Source: Vogesella fluminis
GTDB lineage: Bacteria > Pseudomonadota > Gammaproteobacteria > Burkholderiales > Chromobacteriaceae
Length of the DNA: 64,000 nt
Reading direction: 5' to 3'
Assembly: GCF_014652335.1 (NCBI RefSeq)
Contig: NZ_BMYP01000009.1
Coordinates: 1 to 64,000, forward strand
This document shows positions 8,272-17,328 of this stretch, piece by piece. Made by a program: the position numbers and the translations under genes. The notes under the pieces were generated by a model. The model was given only the letters and a program-made list of their open reading frames with translations, was not told where the DNA came from and did not search any database. Positions within the stretch are counted from its first letter, which is position 1, and each line of letters starts with the position of its first letter.

Positions 8272-9060
8272 TTACTTGACGTGCTTGCCGATGATGGGCA
8301 GCAGTTGGCCCAGCACTTTCGGCGGCGCAGCCACGATGTCGCCGCTTTCCAGCCAGGTTTGCTCGCCGAGCATGTCGGTGACGATGCCGCCTGCTTCTTG
8401 CACGATCAGGCTGCCGGCGGCGATGTCCCACGGCTTGAGATTGAATTCGAAGAAACCGTCAACGCGGCCGCAGGCCACGTTGCACAGGTCCAGTGCGGCA
8501 GAGCCTTCGCGGCGCGCGCCGGCGGTCTTGCCCAGCACGTCCTTCAGGATGGCGAAGTGGGTGTCGAGCATGCTCTGGTCCACCACCGGGAAGCCGGTGG
8601 CAATCAGGCATTCGTTCATGTTGATGCGTTTGGAAACGCGGATGCGGCGGTCGTTGAGGAAGGAGCCCACGCCGCGGCTGGCGGTAAACAGGTCGTTGCG
8701 GTTCGGGTCGTAGACCACGGCTTGCTGGATCTGGCCGCGATGCGCCATCGCGATGGAGATGCAGTATTGCGGGTGGCCGTGCAGGAAGTTGGTGGTACCG
8801 TCCAGCGGGTCGATGATCCATTCGTATTCGGACTCGCCGATGCCTTTGGCGCCGGACTCTTCTGCTAGAATCGCGTGCTTCGGATAGGCTTCCATGATCA
8901 CATCAATGATCGCTGCTTCGGCGGCACGGTCTACGTCGGAAACAAAGTCGTTGTGCTTCTTGTTTTCGACACGAACGGATTCCATGTTCAGCGATGCTCG
9001 CTGGATGATGTTGCCCGCACGGCGTGCTGCTTTGATGGCGATGGTGAGAATTGGATGCAT
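8272..9060 (-). CDS. suhB: Inositol-1-monophosphatase family protein SuhB
   Basis: A 262-residue protein with the metal-binding signatures of the family: EESG (about 66-69), WIIDPLDGTTNFLHG (about 81-95) and WDIAAG near residue 212. It dephosphorylates inositol monophosphates. In enteric bacteria SuhB also joins rRNA antitermination complexes, which may be its main role here. The length is typical. It is divergent from trmJ, a common pairing in betaproteobacteria. Confidence 0.93.
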   Translation of the reverse strand: MHPILTIAIKAARRAGNIIQRASLNMESVRVENKKHNDFVSDVDRAAEAAIIDVIMEAYPKHAILAEESGAKGIGESEYEWIIDPLDGTTNFLHGHPQYCISIAMAHRGQIQQAVVYDPNRNDLFTASRGVGSFLNDRRIRVSKRINMNECLIATGFPVVDQSMLDTHFAILKDVLGKTAGARREGSAALDLCNVACGRVDGFFEFNLKPWDIAAGSLIVQEAGGIVTDMLGEQTWLESGDIVAAPPKVLGQLLPIIGKHVK

Positions 9061-9148
9061 TGATAGCCTCTGAATGAATCATCTGGGCAGGCGCGCGGGC
9101 GGGGTCGCCACGGCGCGGCTGCCATATCACTGGTCGATGTTAAGGAAC

Positions 9149-9177
9149 AAAAAAACCCCGCGCGGTGCGGAGTTTTT
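9149..9177. other. Hairpin flanked by A and T runs in the suhB-trmJ gap
   Basis: AAAAACCCCGC pairs imperfectly with GCGGAGTTTTT. It has terminator form on both strands but lies between divergent starts, within about 35 bp of trmJ. It could attenuate trmJ, end a short antisense RNA, or be a leader fold. Confidence 0.4.
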
Positions 9178-9209
9178 GAATAAACCGCGATTCTACGCAA
9201 AAGCAGCCA

Positions 9210-9983
9210 ATGAATAAACCCCAAGTACCTGATTTTTTGAAGAACATTCGCGTCGTGCTGGCGCGTCCCAGCCATCCGGGCAATATCGGCTCGGCGGCGC
9301 GGGCGATGAAAACCATGGGCCTGACCCGGCTGTATCTGGTCGAGCCGAAGGCCTTCCCGCACGAGGAGGCCAATGTGCTGGCCTCCGGCGCGGTGGACGT
9401 GGTGGAAAACGCCATCGTGGTGTCCAGCCTGGCCGAGGCGCTGGCCGATGTCAGCGTTGCCTGCGCGCTGACCAGCCGCCGCCGCGAACTGTCCACCCCG
9501 CTGTCCACCCCGCGCGAGACCGCGCCGGAGCTGATGGCACGGGCGCGCGACGGCGAGCAGGTGGCGCTGGTGTTCGGTAACGAGACCTTCGGCCTGTCCA
9601 TCGACGAGGTGGAGCAGTGCAACCGGCTGGTGACGGTGCCGGGCAATCCGGACTATTTCTCGCTCAATCTGGCGATGGCGGTGCAGGTGATGACCTACGA
9701 GCTGTTCAGCCACAGCGGCGTCAGCGTCGACTACCTGAAGCCGGAAGACCGGACCGCGACGCTGGGCGAGGTCGACAGCTTCTGCGGCCACCTGGAGGCG
9801 GCGATGGCCGACGTCGGCTACCTGGAGCACCGCAACAGCGAGCGCCTGCTGCGCCGCATGCGCACGCTGTTCCACCGCGCCGCGCTGCAGCGCGAGGAGA
9901 TCGACATCCTGCGCGGCTTCTTCAAGCAGGCGCAGCGCTTTGCTGACGGCACGCTGCCGCCGCGCAAGAAAAGCGGCGACTGA
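9210..9983 (+). CDS. trmJ: tRNA (cytidine/uridine-32-2'-O)-methyltransferase TrmJ
   Basis: A 257-residue SPOUT (TrmH-type) RNA methyltransferase. Its signatures are LARPSHPGNIGSAARAMKTM near residue 20, LVFGNETFGL near 117 and NPDYFSLNLAMAVQ near 147, which make the trefoil-knot SAM site. TrmJ methylates the ribose of residue 32 in tRNA anticodon loops. The C-terminal 80 residues form the usual helical extension. It is divergent from suhB; the gap holds the hairpin at 9149-9177. Confidence 0.9.
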   Translation: MNKPQVPDFLKNIRVVLARPSHPGNIGSAARAMKTMGLTRLYLVEPKAFPHEEANVLASGAVDVVENAIVVSSLAEALADVSVACALTSRRRELSTPLSTPRETAPELMARARDGEQVALVFGNETFGLSIDEVEQCNRLVTVPGNPDYFSLNLAMAVQVMTYELFSHSGVSVDYLKPEDRTATLGEVDSFCGHLEAAMADVGYLEHRNSERLLRRMRTLFHRAALQREEIDILRGFFKQAQRFADGTLPPRKKSGD

Positions 9984-9989
9984 CATGCT

Positions 9990-10002
9990 TGCGGCCAACC
10001 TT
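9990..10002 (-). repeat. Dispersed 13-mer, intergenic copy
   Basis: Exact copy 6 bp after the trmJ stop, extended to CTTGCGGCCAACCTTGG. Confidence 0.9.
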
Positions 10003-10043
10003 GGCCGTGGCGGCGGACCGCACGGCGCCAGGCTGAGGCAAGG

Positions 10044-10072
10044 AAAAAGCCACCGCAGTAGTCGGTGGCTTT
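10044..10072 (-). terminator. Terminator of the mla operon
   Basis: A 10-bp stem (10046-10055 with 10063-10072) with a T run on the minus strand, 20 bp past the mlaA stop. Confidence 0.75.
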
Positions 10073-10091
10073 GCTTGTAGCGGGGGCCGGC

Positions 10092-10871
10092 TCAGGACGC
10101 GCTGGCGGTGCCGGTGTTGGCGTCGTTCGCCACTGGCGCGCTGGCATCCGCGTCGTTGACCAGATCGTCGATGTTCAGGTCTTCTTCCTGCTGCTGCTTG
10201 CCCTGCGGCAGGCCCAGCTGGTGGGCACGCATTTGCAGGAAGCCGTCACGCATATAGCTGTAGCTGTCCAGTGCCGCGCCGTTGACCACGTCCTCCAGTC
10301 CCAGCAGCCTTTCGCGGGTGTTGACCGCATTCAGCACCCGCGCCGCAGTGGCCTGGGTGTGGGTCTGGAACACGCCGGTGGCCGGCTCCAGCGAGTTGCT
10401 GATCAGCATGCCGCTGCCGTCGCGCACCGTGGACGGCCCCAGCAGCGGCAGCACCAGGTAGCTGCTGTCCTGCCAGCCGTAGTGGGCGAAGGTGTCGCCC
10501 AGCGTCGCCTTGCTGCTCTTCAGCCCCATCGGCGTGGCGATGTCGATCAGGCCGAACAGGCCGAAGGTGCTGTTGAACGACACGCGCAGCACGTCGGTGA
10601 GTGCCAGTTCCGCCTTGCCCTGCAGGGTGTTGTTGGCGGCGCTGTACACGTCGAGCAGGTTGTCGAAGAAGTTGCCGACCCCGGTACGCACCGGCTGCGG
10701 CGTCACCTTCCGGTAGGCCTGCGCCACCGGCTTCAGCACCGCCTTGTCCGCGGCGTCGTTGAAACGGTAAACGGCGCGGTTCAGCGGCTCCAGCGGGTCC
10801 TGCGGATGGCTGGGGGTACTGGCACAGGCGGCCAGCAACAGGCAGCAGCCGACGACAAGCAGACGTTTCAT
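10092..10871 (-). CDS. mlaA: Outer-membrane lipoprotein MlaA (VacJ), phospholipid retrograde transport
   Basis: A 259-residue protein with a lipoprotein signal (MKRLLVVGCCLLLAAC, lipobox C about 16) followed by the conserved MlaA core starting DPLEPLNRAVYRFN. MlaA sits in the outer membrane and removes mislocalised phospholipids from the outer leaflet, handing them to MlaC. It is the last gene of the mla operon and overlaps mlaB by 4 bp. The acidic tail after residue 225 is low complexity. Confidence 0.92.
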   Translation of the reverse strand: MKRLLVVGCCLLLAACASTPSHPQDPLEPLNRAVYRFNDAADKAVLKPVAQAYRKVTPQPVRTGVGNFFDNLLDVYSAANNTLQGKAELALTDVLRVSFNSTFGLFGLIDIATPMGLKSSKATLGDTFAHYGWQDSSYLVLPLLGPSTVRDGSGMLISNSLEPATGVFQTHTQATAARVLNAVNTRERLLGLEDVVNGAALDSYSYMRDGFLQMRAHQLGLPQGKQQQEEDLNIDDLVNDADASAPVANDANTGTASAS

Positions 10872-11164
10872 GATCGGTTTTCCGGGGGCAGTTCCAGCAG
10901 CGGGGTCAGTTCGTAGAGCCGGGCGAGGCCGTACAGGCTGGCCGGGATGTGGCTCAGCTTGATGTTGCGCGCGTCCTTGCGCCGGCGCAAGGCCAACAGC
11001 AAGGCCAGTGCCGCGGAGTCGCAGTGGCTGACGCCGGAAAAATCCAGCGTCATGGCACCGTTGACCAGCATCCTGTCCAGCTGCAGCTGGGTGTCGGCGA
11101 CGCTGTCCATGGTCAGCGCGCCGTCAAGGCGCACCACGCCGCTCTGGGTTTCAGACAGTTTCAT
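10868..11164 (-). CDS. mlaB: STAS-domain protein MlaB
   Basis: A 98-residue STAS-domain protein, the cytosolic regulatory subunit that binds the MlaF ATPase. The central LDFSGVSHCDSAALALLLAL segment is the STAS helix-loop signature. The stop and start codons overlap with mlaA and mlaC, supporting translational coupling in the mlaFEDCBA operon. Confidence 0.85.
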   Translation of the reverse strand: MKLSETQSGVVRLDGALTMDSVADTQLQLDRMLVNGAMTLDFSGVSHCDSAALALLLALRRRKDARNIKLSHIPASLYGLARLYELTPLLELPPENRS

Positions 11165-11769
11165 GCCGCTTTGGCACCGCTGTTCTTGTCCTGCAGCGAC
11201 TTGATCAGGCCGTCGATGCCGCTCTTGCGCACCTGTTCGCCGAACTGGTTGCGGTAGATGGTGACCAGGCTGCCGCCTTCAACGGTGACGTTGAACACCT
11301 TCCAGCCCTGTGGCGTCTTGTACAGGGTGTAGTCGACGTTGATCGGCTTCTTCTCGGCCGAGCCCGGCAGCGTCACTTCCGACTTCACCACCGCCTCGCG
11401 GCCTTCGTTGTTGAGCAGCGCGTTCGGCTTGATGTCGATCTGCGCGTTCTTGAAGCGGGTCATGGTGGCGGAGTAGGTGCCGACCAGCAGGGTCTCGAAT
11501 TCCTTGGCCAGCTGCTGTTTCTGCGCCGGGGTAGCGGCGCGCCAGTCCTTGCCGACGGCCAGTGCGGTCATGCGCTGGAAGTCGAACTTCGGCGTCACCA
11601 TGCTGATCAGCTGCTCGCGAACCTTGGCGCTGTTCTTGCCATTGTCCTTGCTCAGCATTTCCAGCGCCTGGCGCGAGGTGTCACGGACCAGATCCACCGG
11701 GGTATCGGCGGCGTGGGCCACGCTGCTCAGGCCGAACAGCAGGGCAAAACAGGCAAACAGCTTTTTCAT
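11161..11769 (-). CDS. mlaC: Periplasmic phospholipid carrier MlaC
   Basis: A 202-residue protein with a signal peptide (MKKLFACFALLFGLSSVAHA) and the MlaC/Ttg2D fold that ferries phospholipid between MlaA and the MlaFEDB complex. Motifs include FDFQRMTALAVGKDWR and a VDYTLYKTPQGWKVFNVTVEG segment near the C-terminus. The start is the ATG at 11769; the open frame continues upstream, out of frame with mlaD, and is not part of the gene. The last four bases overlap mlaB. Confidence 0.92.
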   Translation of the reverse strand: MKKLFACFALLFGLSSVAHAADTPVDLVRDTSRQALEMLSKDNGKNSAKVREQLISMVTPKFDFQRMTALAVGKDWRAATPAQKQQLAKEFETLLVGTYSATMTRFKNAQIDIKPNALLNNEGREAVVKSEVTLPGSAEKKPINVDYTLYKTPQGWKVFNVTVEGGSLVTIYRNQFGEQVRKSGIDGLIKSLQDKNSGAKAA

Positions 11770-11813
11770 GATGGTTTTCCGTATCTCGGGTAACAAGGGC
11801 TTGGAGGGTTTTT

Positions 11814-12317
11814 TCAGGGCGCAGTTTCCGCAGCGGCGGCATCGGCCGCGGCGGCTTTGTTGTTGCCTTCGGCAAAGCTGGTCATGAACTTGCCGATCAG
11901 CTGTTCCAGTACCAGTGCCGACGAGGTCAGCTGCACGCGGTCGCCGGGCTTCAGGTTTTCTTCCTCGCCGCCCTGTACCAGGCCGACGTACTGTTCGCCG
12001 AGCAGGCCGGCGGTGAGGATTTCGGCACTGGTGTCGCGGCTGAAGTGGAACTGGTCGTTCAGGGTCAGCGTGGCGCGGGCGACGTAGCGCTGGGTGTCCA
12101 GCTCGATATTGCTGACGCGGCCGACCACCACGCCGGACGACTTCACCGGCGCCTTCACCTTCAGGCCGCCGATATTGTCGAATTCGGCGATCAGGGTGTA
12201 GCTGTTGTTGTCGCCTTGCGGCGTCAGGTTGGCCACTTTCAGCGCGAGGAAGGTCACCGAGGCGAGACCGATGGCGACGAAGATGCCGACCCACAAATCA
12301 ATGATGGAGCGTTTCAT
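11814..12317 (-). CDS. mlaD: MCE-domain inner-membrane protein MlaD
   Basis: A 167-residue protein with one N-terminal membrane helix (about 8-26) and an MCE domain (NSYTLIAEFDNIGGLKVKAPVK then VVVGRVSNIEL) that forms the hexameric lipid channel on the MlaE permease. The C-terminus is alanine/glutamate-rich. It lies 12 bp after mlaE and 44 bp before mlaC. Confidence 0.93.
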   Translation of the reverse strand: MKRSIIDLWVGIFVAIGLASVTFLALKVANLTPQGDNNSYTLIAEFDNIGGLKVKAPVKSSGVVVGRVSNIELDTQRYVARATLTLNDQFHFSRDTSAEILTAGLLGEQYVGLVQGGEEENLKPGDRVQLTSSALVLEQLIGKFMTSFAEGNNKAAAADAAAAETAP

Positions 12318-12329
12318 GATGACGTATTC

Positions 12330-13118
12330 CTAAAACATGAAGGCGGTCAGGACAAAGTCCAGCGCCAGGATAACCAGGGCCGAGGTCACCACGGTACGGG
12401 TGGTGGCAGAAGAGACGCCGGCGGCAGTGGGCGTGGCGTCAAAGCCTTCGAACACCGCGATCAGCGTCACCGCGATGCCGAAGAACAGGCTCTTGATCAG
12501 GCCGTTGATCACGTCGAAGTGCAGATCCACGTTGTTCTGCATCTGCGACCAGAAGGTGCCTTCGTCCAGGCCGATCATCACCACGCCGACCAGATAGCCG
12601 CCGAAGATGCCCATCACGTTGAACAGCGCGGCGAGGATGGGCATCGAGATCACGCCGGCCCAGAAGCGCGGCGCCACCACACGGGCGACGGGATCGACCG
12701 CCATCACGCTCATCGCCTCCAGCTGCTCGGTGGCCTTCATCAGGCCGATCTCGGCGGTCATCGCACTGCCGGAGCGGCTGGCGAACAAGAGCGCGGCCAG
12801 CACCGGGCCCAGTTCGCGCAGCAGCGACAGCGCCACCAGCGCGCCCAGCGCGTCGGCGGAACCGAAGCGCGACAGCGTGTTGTAGCCCTGCAGGCCCAGC
12901 ACCATGCCGACGAACAGGCCGGATACCACGATGATGATCAGCGACAGCACGCCGGCGAAGTACACCTCGCGGATGGTGAGCTGGAAGCGCAGCAGGCTTT
13001 GCCCGGAGTGGGCGAGGATGGCCAGCAGGAAGCGGCTCATCATGCCCAGCTTCCAGATGGCGTTGATGGTGCTGTGGCCGAGGTGGCGCAGCGGGGCGAG
13101 CAGATTGTCCAGCATCAT
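12330..13118 (-). CDS. mlaE: ABC permease MlaE
   Basis: A 262-residue integral membrane protein of the MlaE/Ttg2B family. It has an amphipathic N-terminus, then several membrane helices, with the conserved SLLRELGPVLAALLFASRSGSAMTAE-type EQ/coupling segment around residues 95-120. Together with MlaF, MlaD and MlaB it forms the inner-membrane phospholipid transporter. The ATG at 13118 overlaps the mlaF stop (ATGA). A second ATG at 13115 is equally possible. Confidence 0.92.
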   Translation of the reverse strand: MMLDNLLAPLRHLGHSTINAIWKLGMMSRFLLAILAHSGQSLLRFQLTIREVYFAGVLSLIIIVVSGLFVGMVLGLQGYNTLSRFGSADALGALVALSLLRELGPVLAALLFASRSGSAMTAEIGLMKATEQLEAMSVMAVDPVARVVAPRFWAGVISMPILAALFNVMGIFGGYLVGVVMIGLDEGTFWSQMQNNVDLHFDVINGLIKSLFFGIAVTLIAVFEGFDATPTAAGVSSATTRTVVTSALVILALDFVLTAFMF

Positions 13119-13924
13119 GCGCCCTCCAGGCCGAAACTGCCGGCGAGGCTCTGCTGCGCCGGGTAGGCGAAGTGCACCGGGCCGTCGGCCTCGCCGTGGA
13201 TGAACTGGTGTACCCACGGCGAATCGGAGGCGCGCACCTCGTCCGGGGTCCCGGCGGCGGCGATCTTGCCGCCGGCGATGAAGTAGACGTAGTCGACGAT
13301 TTCCAGCGACTTGTGCACGTCGTGGGTGACCATCACCGCCGAGGTGCCCAGCGCGTCGCTGAGTTTCTTGATCAGGAGCGCGATGGTGGCCAGCGAGATC
13401 GGGTCCAGGCCGGTGAACGGCTCGTCGTAGAGCATGATTTGCGGGTCGAGCGCGATGGCGCGCGCCAGTGCGATGCGGCGCGCCATGCCGCCGGACAGTT
13501 CGGCCGGCATCAGCGCCTCGGTGCCGCGCAGGCCGACGGCGTGCAGCTTCATCAGCACCAGGTCGCGCACCATCTGCGGGCTCAGCGAGGTGTGCTCGCG
13601 GATCGGGAACGCCACGTTGTCGAATACCGGCAGGTCGGTGAACAGCGCGCCGAACTGGAACAGCATGCCCATGCGGCGGCGGTGCTGGTACAGCTCGCGC
13701 TGGTTCATGCGGCCAACGTCGCGGCCATCGACCAGTACCTGGCCCTCTTGGGCGCGGATCTGGCCGGAGATCAGCCGCAGCAGCGTGGTCTTGCCGCTGC
13801 CGCTGCCGCCCATGATGGCGACCAGCTGGCCACGGTCGATTTTCAGCGAGATGTCCTGCAGGATGAGACGGTCGCCGTAGCCGAAGCTGACGCGCTTGAA
13901 TTCGATGAAACTGTCGTTTTGCAC
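13115..13924 (-). CDS. mlaF: ABC ATPase MlaF
   Basis: A 269-residue ABC ATPase with Walker A GGSGSGKTTLL (about 40-50), signature LSGGMARR (about 143-150) and Walker B IMLYDEPFTGLD (about 164-175). It powers phospholipid transport by MlaE. The family N-terminus starts right at the GTG at 13924 (V-Q-N-D-S-F-I-E-F). AAGGA is about 15 bases upstream, rather far, so the start is not certain. It is the first gene of mlaFEDCBA. Confidence 0.9.
   Translation of the reverse strand: MQNDSFIEFKRVSFGYGDRLILQDISLKIDRGQLVAIMGGSGSGKTTLLRLISGQIRAQEGQVLVDGRDVGRMNQRELYQHRRRMGMLFQFGALFTDLPVFDNVAFPIREHTSLSPQMVRDLVLMKLHAVGLRGTEALMPAELSGGMARRIALARAIALDPQIMLYDEPFTGLDPISLATIALLIKKLSDALGTSAVMVTHDVHKSLEIVDYVYFIAGGKIAAAGTPDEVRASDSPWVHQFIHGEADGPVHFAYPAQQSLAGSFGLEGA
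13708..13719 (-). repeat. Dispersed repeat variant (AACG form), coding
   Basis: TGCGGCCAACGT within mlaF. This could be chance similarity in a coding region. Confidence 0.4.
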
Positions 13925-13957
13925 GATGTGGTGGCGAGTCCTTGGGGGGAACAGGTA

Positions 13958-13981
13958 AGGGGATCGTATCCACGATCCCCT
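13958..13981. promoter_or_regulatory. Stem-loop in the mlaF leader
   Basis: A perfect 9-bp GC-rich stem (13958-13966 with 13973-13981, loop TATCCA) about 35 bp before mlaF. There is no T run on the minus strand, so it may be a leader structure or an inefficient end for the dapD transcript. Confidence 0.4.
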
Positions 13982-14089
13982 CTGCTTTGCCCTGCCATTG
14001 TACCCGCCTGTGCTGCATGGCGCAAAAAGGCGGCGCCATGACGTGTGCAACTGTGGCGGGCCGGTGCACAGTGCGGCACCGGCGCCAGC

Positions 14090-14911
14090 TTACACGCCGC
14101 GCAGCAGTTCGTTGATGCTGGTCTTGCTGCGCGTCTGCGCGTCCACCTTCTTCACGATCACCGCGCAGTACAGGCTGTGGCTGCCGTCTTTCGATGGCAG
14201 GTTGCCGGACACCACCACCGAGCCTGGCGGAATGCGGCCGTAAGTGACTTCGCCGGTTTCACGGTCGTAGATCTTGGTCGACTGGCCGATGTAGACGCCC
14301 ATCGAGATCACCGAACCTTCGCCGACGATCACGCCTTCCACCACTTCGGAGCGCGCGCCGATGAAGCAGTTGTCTTCGATGATGGTCGGATTGGCCTGCA
14401 GCGGCTCCAGCACGCCGCCAATGCCGACGCCGCCGGAGAGGTGCACGTTCTTGCCGATCTGCGCGCAGCTGCCGACGGTGGCCCAGGTGTCGACCATGGT
14501 GCCTTCGTCAACGTAGGCGCCGATGTTCACGTAGGACGGCATCAGCACGGTGTTCCTGGCGATGAAGCTGCCCTTGCGCGCCACGGCGCCCGGTACCACG
14601 CGGAAGCCGGCGTCCTGGAAGCGCTGCTGGTTCCAGTCGTTGAACTTGGTGTCGACCTTGTCGAAGTAGCGGCTCACGCCGTCGTCCAGCACTTCGTTGT
14701 CGCGGATGCGGAACGACAGCAGCACCGCCTTCTTCACCCACTGGTTGACCACCCAGTCGCCGTCGATTTTCTCGGCGACGCGCAGGCTGCCGCTGTCCAG
14801 CTCGTTGATGACCTGTTCGATCGCCGACTTCAGCTCGACGGAGACGGTGGCCGGGGTGATGTCGGCGCGTTTTTCAAAAGCTTCTTCGATGAGGGCTTGA
14901 ATCGGGTGCAT
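14090..14911 (-). CDS. dapD: 2,3,4,5-tetrahydropyridine-2,6-dicarboxylate N-succinyltransferase
   Basis: A 273-residue enzyme of the succinylase branch of lysine/diaminopimelate synthesis. The C-terminal half shows the left-handed beta-helix hexapeptide repeats ([22 protein letters not shown], then [22 protein letters not shown]). The start is the ATG at 14911, with AAAGGA 8 bases upstream and the family's usual [13 protein letters not shown]-terminus; ATG 14947 is an in-frame alternative. It is downstream of dapC on the same strand, the next enzyme in the pathway. Confidence 0.95.
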   Translation of the reverse strand: MHPIQALIEEAFEKRADITPATVSVELKSAIEQVINELDSGSLRVAEKIDGDWVVNQWVKKAVLLSFRIRDNEVLDDGVSRYFDKVDTKFNDWNQQRFQDAGFRVVPGAVARKGSFIARNTVLMPSYVNIGAYVDEGTMVDTWATVGSCAQIGKNVHLSGGVGIGGVLEPLQANPTIIEDNCFIGARSEVVEGVIVGEGSVISMGVYIGQSTKIYDRETGEVTYGRIPPGSVVVSGNLPSKDGSHSLYCAVIVKKVDAQTRSKTSINELLRGV

Positions 14912-14966
14912 GTGGCTCAGTCCTTTGGCAAGGTGGATTTCAGACATGATGGGTCTTCTATTTGGT

Positions 14967-16157
14967 TTAGTTGTAATGCTGCAAAAACTGTTCGATGCGC
15001 GCGGCGGCGGCGACGCAGTCCGCCAGCGGCGCCACCAGCGCCAGGCGCACGCGGCCGGCACCGGGGTTGACGCCGTGCGCGTCGCGGGCGAGGAAGCTGC
15101 CGGGCAGCACGGTGATGTGCTGCTGCGCGAACAGCTCGCGGGCGAAGCGGGCATCGTCACCGCCGGGCACCGCCGCCCACAGGTAGAAGCCGGCGTCCGG
15201 CCGCGTGACGTCCAGCACCTGCGCCAGGCGCGGGGTGACGGCGTCGAATTTGGCAGTATACGCGTCACGGTTGGCCGCAACATGCTCTTCGTCGTTCCAG
15301 GCGGCGATGCTGGCCTGCTGGATGGTGACGCTCATCGCGCTGCCATGATAGGTGCGATACAGAAGGAATTTTTCCAGCACTTTGGCATCGCCGGCGACGA
15401 AGCCGGAGCGCAGCCCGGGAGCGTTGGAACGCTTGGACAGGCTGGTGAACATCACCAGCCGCTCGAAGCCGCGGCCGAGCTGTTGCGCCGCCTGCAGCCC
15501 GCCCAGCGGCGGGGTGCCCAAGTGGATCTCGGAGTAGCACTCGTCGCTGGCGATGATGAAGCCGTAGCGGTCGGACAGCGAGAACAGTGTGTTCCAGTCG
15601 GCAAGCGACATCACCGCCCCGGTCGGGTTGCCCGGACTGCATACTACGACCACCTGCGTGCGCTGCCAGATGGCCTCCGGCACCGCCGTCCAGTCCGGCT
15701 GGTAACGGTTGGCGGCCAGGCAATTGACATAGTAGGGTTCGGCCCCGGCCAGCAGCGCGGCGCCTTCGTAGATCTGGTAGAACGGGTTGGGCGAGATCAG
15801 CACCGGCTTCTGTTCACCGCGCGCATCGATCACCGCCTGCACGAAGGAAAACAGCGCCTCGCGGCTGCCGCACACCGGCAGGATTTCGCGGGCGGCGTCC
15901 ACGGTGACGCCGTAGCGGCGCTGCAGCCAGCCGGCGCAGGCGCCGCGCAGCGCGTCGCTGCCCAGGGTGGCCGGGTAGGCGGCCAGGCCGTCGAGGTTGG
16001 CGACGAGCGCCTGCTTCACCACTTCCGGCGTCGGGTGCTTCGGCTCGCCGATCGACAGGTTGATGTGCGACAGGTCGGCGGGAGGCGTCACGCCGGCCAG
16101 CAGGCCGCGCAAACGCTGGAACGGGTAGGGCTGCAACAGTTCGAGGTGGGGATTCAA
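14967..16157 (-). CDS. dapC: Succinyldiaminopimelate transaminase DapC
   Basis: A 396-residue fold-type I PLP aminotransferase. The PLP lysine lies in [16 protein letters not shown], and CSPGNPTG is the class I/II aminotransferase signature. With dapD next in line it performs the transamination step of the succinylase pathway. I place the start at TTG 16157 because AAGGA lies 7 bases before it and family members begin M-N-P-x-L-x-L-L; ATG 16181 is the alternative. It is divergent from a DMT transporter, 47 bp away. Confidence 0.9.
   Translation of the reverse strand: MNPHLELLQPYPFQRLRGLLAGVTPPADLSHINLSIGEPKHPTPEVVKQALVANLDGLAAYPATLGSDALRGACAGWLQRRYGVTVDAAREILPVCGSREALFSFVQAVIDARGEQKPVLISPNPFYQIYEGAALLAGAEPYYVNCLAANRYQPDWTAVPEAIWQRTQVVVVCSPGNPTGAVMSLADWNTLFSLSDRYGFIIASDECYSEIHLGTPPLGGLQAAQQLGRGFERLVMFTSLSKRSNAPGLRSGFVAGDAKVLEKFLLYRTYHGSAMSVTIQQASIAAWNDEEHVAANRDAYTAKFDAVTPRLAQVLDVTRPDAGFYLWAAVPGGDDARFARELFAQQHITVLPGSFLARDAHGVNPGAGRVRLALVAPLADCVAAAARIEQFLQHYN
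15268..15280 (+). repeat. Dispersed repeat variant, coding
   Basis: CGGTTGGCCGCAA in dapC, read on the coding strand as A-A-N-R. Confidence 0.7.
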
Positions 16158-16204
16158 CGCCGCTTCCTTGCAATGCAACAAAACGACAAGTGTAAGAAAA
16201 GACT

Positions 16205-17122
16205 ATGAATCTGGCAAAACAAAAGCTGCTGGCGGTGAGCTGTGCACTGACCACGGCCCTGGTGTGGGGGCTGATGTGGTTCCCGTTTCGCGCGCTGCAC
16301 GAGGCCGGTTTTTCCACCGCCGCCACCTCGCTGACGGTGTACCTGGTCGCCGCCGCGCTGGGTGTGGTGCTGTTCCGCGAGGTATTCCGCCGCGAGGCGC
16401 GCTTCGAGTTCGTCCTGCTGCCGCTGGCGCTGCTCTATGGCTGGTGCAACTTCAGCTACACCTGGGCGGTGTCGGAAGGGCAGGTGATGCGCGTGCTGCT
16501 GCTGTTCTATCTGTCGCCGTTGTGGAGCGCGCTGTTCTCCTGGTTGCTGCTGCACGAGCGCCTGAGCCGCATCGGCTGGCTGGTGATCGCCATGTCGCTG
16601 GGCGGCATGATGGTGATCCTGTACCGGCCGGGGCTGTTCAGCGGCGACTTCTTCTCCAGCCGCGCCGACTGGCTGGCGCTGTCCGGCGGCATCAGCTTCG
16701 CGCTGGGCAACGTGCTGTCCAAGAAGGCGCACGCGCTGCCGGTGGCGCTGAAGTCGGCGATGGTATGGCTGGGCGTGGCCATCTGCGGCCTGGCCTCGCT
16801 GCTGTGGCAAGGCCAGCTGGGTGCGGAACTTATGCTGCTGCACGGCGAGGTGCTGCTGATCGTGCTGGTGCTGGGCGTCACGCTGCTGGCCACCAGCATC
16901 ATCTCCATGCACGGGCTGTCCATCCTGCCGGCGACGCAGGTGATGACGCTGATGCTGATGGAGCTGCTGTTCGCCGCCATCTCCGCCTACCTGCTCGCCG
17001 GCGAGCGCATGCAGCTGCAGGAGTGGATAGGCGGTGCGCTGATCGCCAGCGCCAGCCTGCTGTCCGGGCATATCGTCGCCAGGCCTAAGCCGGCGGCACC
17101 GCCGCTGCCGCAGGCGGCGTAA
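16205..17122 (+). CDS. EamA/DMT-family transporter
   Basis: A 305-residue protein with about ten hydrophobic membrane segments and two EamA repeats (roughly residues 10-140 and 155-290). The family exports or imports small metabolites and amino acids; the substrate cannot be read from sequence. The divergent dapC and the opening LVWGLMWFPFRAL motif give no specific clue. The stop codon is followed directly by a copy of the MITE-like end and an inverted pair of dispersed 13-mers. Confidence 0.8.
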   Translation: MNLAKQKLLAVSCALTTALVWGLMWFPFRALHEAGFSTAATSLTVYLVAAALGVVLFREVFRREARFEFVLLPLALLYGWCNFSYTWAVSEGQVMRVLLLFYLSPLWSALFSWLLLHERLSRIGWLVIAMSLGGMMVILYRPGLFSGDFFSSRADWLALSGGISFALGNVLSKKAHALPVALKSAMVWLGVAICGLASLLWQGQLGAELMLLHGEVLLIVLVLGVTLLATSIISMHGLSILPATQVMTLMLMELLFAAISAYLLAGERMQLQEWIGGALIASASLLSGHIVARPKPAAPPLPQAA

Positions 17123-17140
17123 AGACCTTGAACAGGTTCT
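17123..17140. repeat. Solo end of the MITE-like element
   Basis: AGACCTTGAACAGGTTCT matches the right terminal repeat of the element at 50571-50726 (AGACCTTGAACAGGACCT). It begins directly after the transporter stop codon. Confidence 0.55.
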
Positions 17141-17145
17141 AAGAC

Positions 17146-17176
17146 AAGGTTGGCCGCAGGCCTTGCGGCCAACCTT
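17146..17176. repeat. Inverted pair of dispersed 13-mers
   Basis: Exact copies at 17146-17158 (+) and 17164-17176 (-) face each other across 5 bases, giving a strong hairpin just after the DMT transporter gene. No T run follows. It may serve as a terminator or RNA 3'-end stabiliser. Confidence 0.9.
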
Positions 17177-17328
17177 GTGCCGGTTCATTCCGCCATTTCA
17201 CGCCAGCCCGGCACGCGGCGCCTGTGTTGTCGTGCTGCCACTTACTTCCCCGAGTTGCCTCCTTCGCCACTTGTGTTTCGTCGCAGCCTTGGCGATAATC
17301 AATTCAATATTTCAACGATTGTCAAAAT

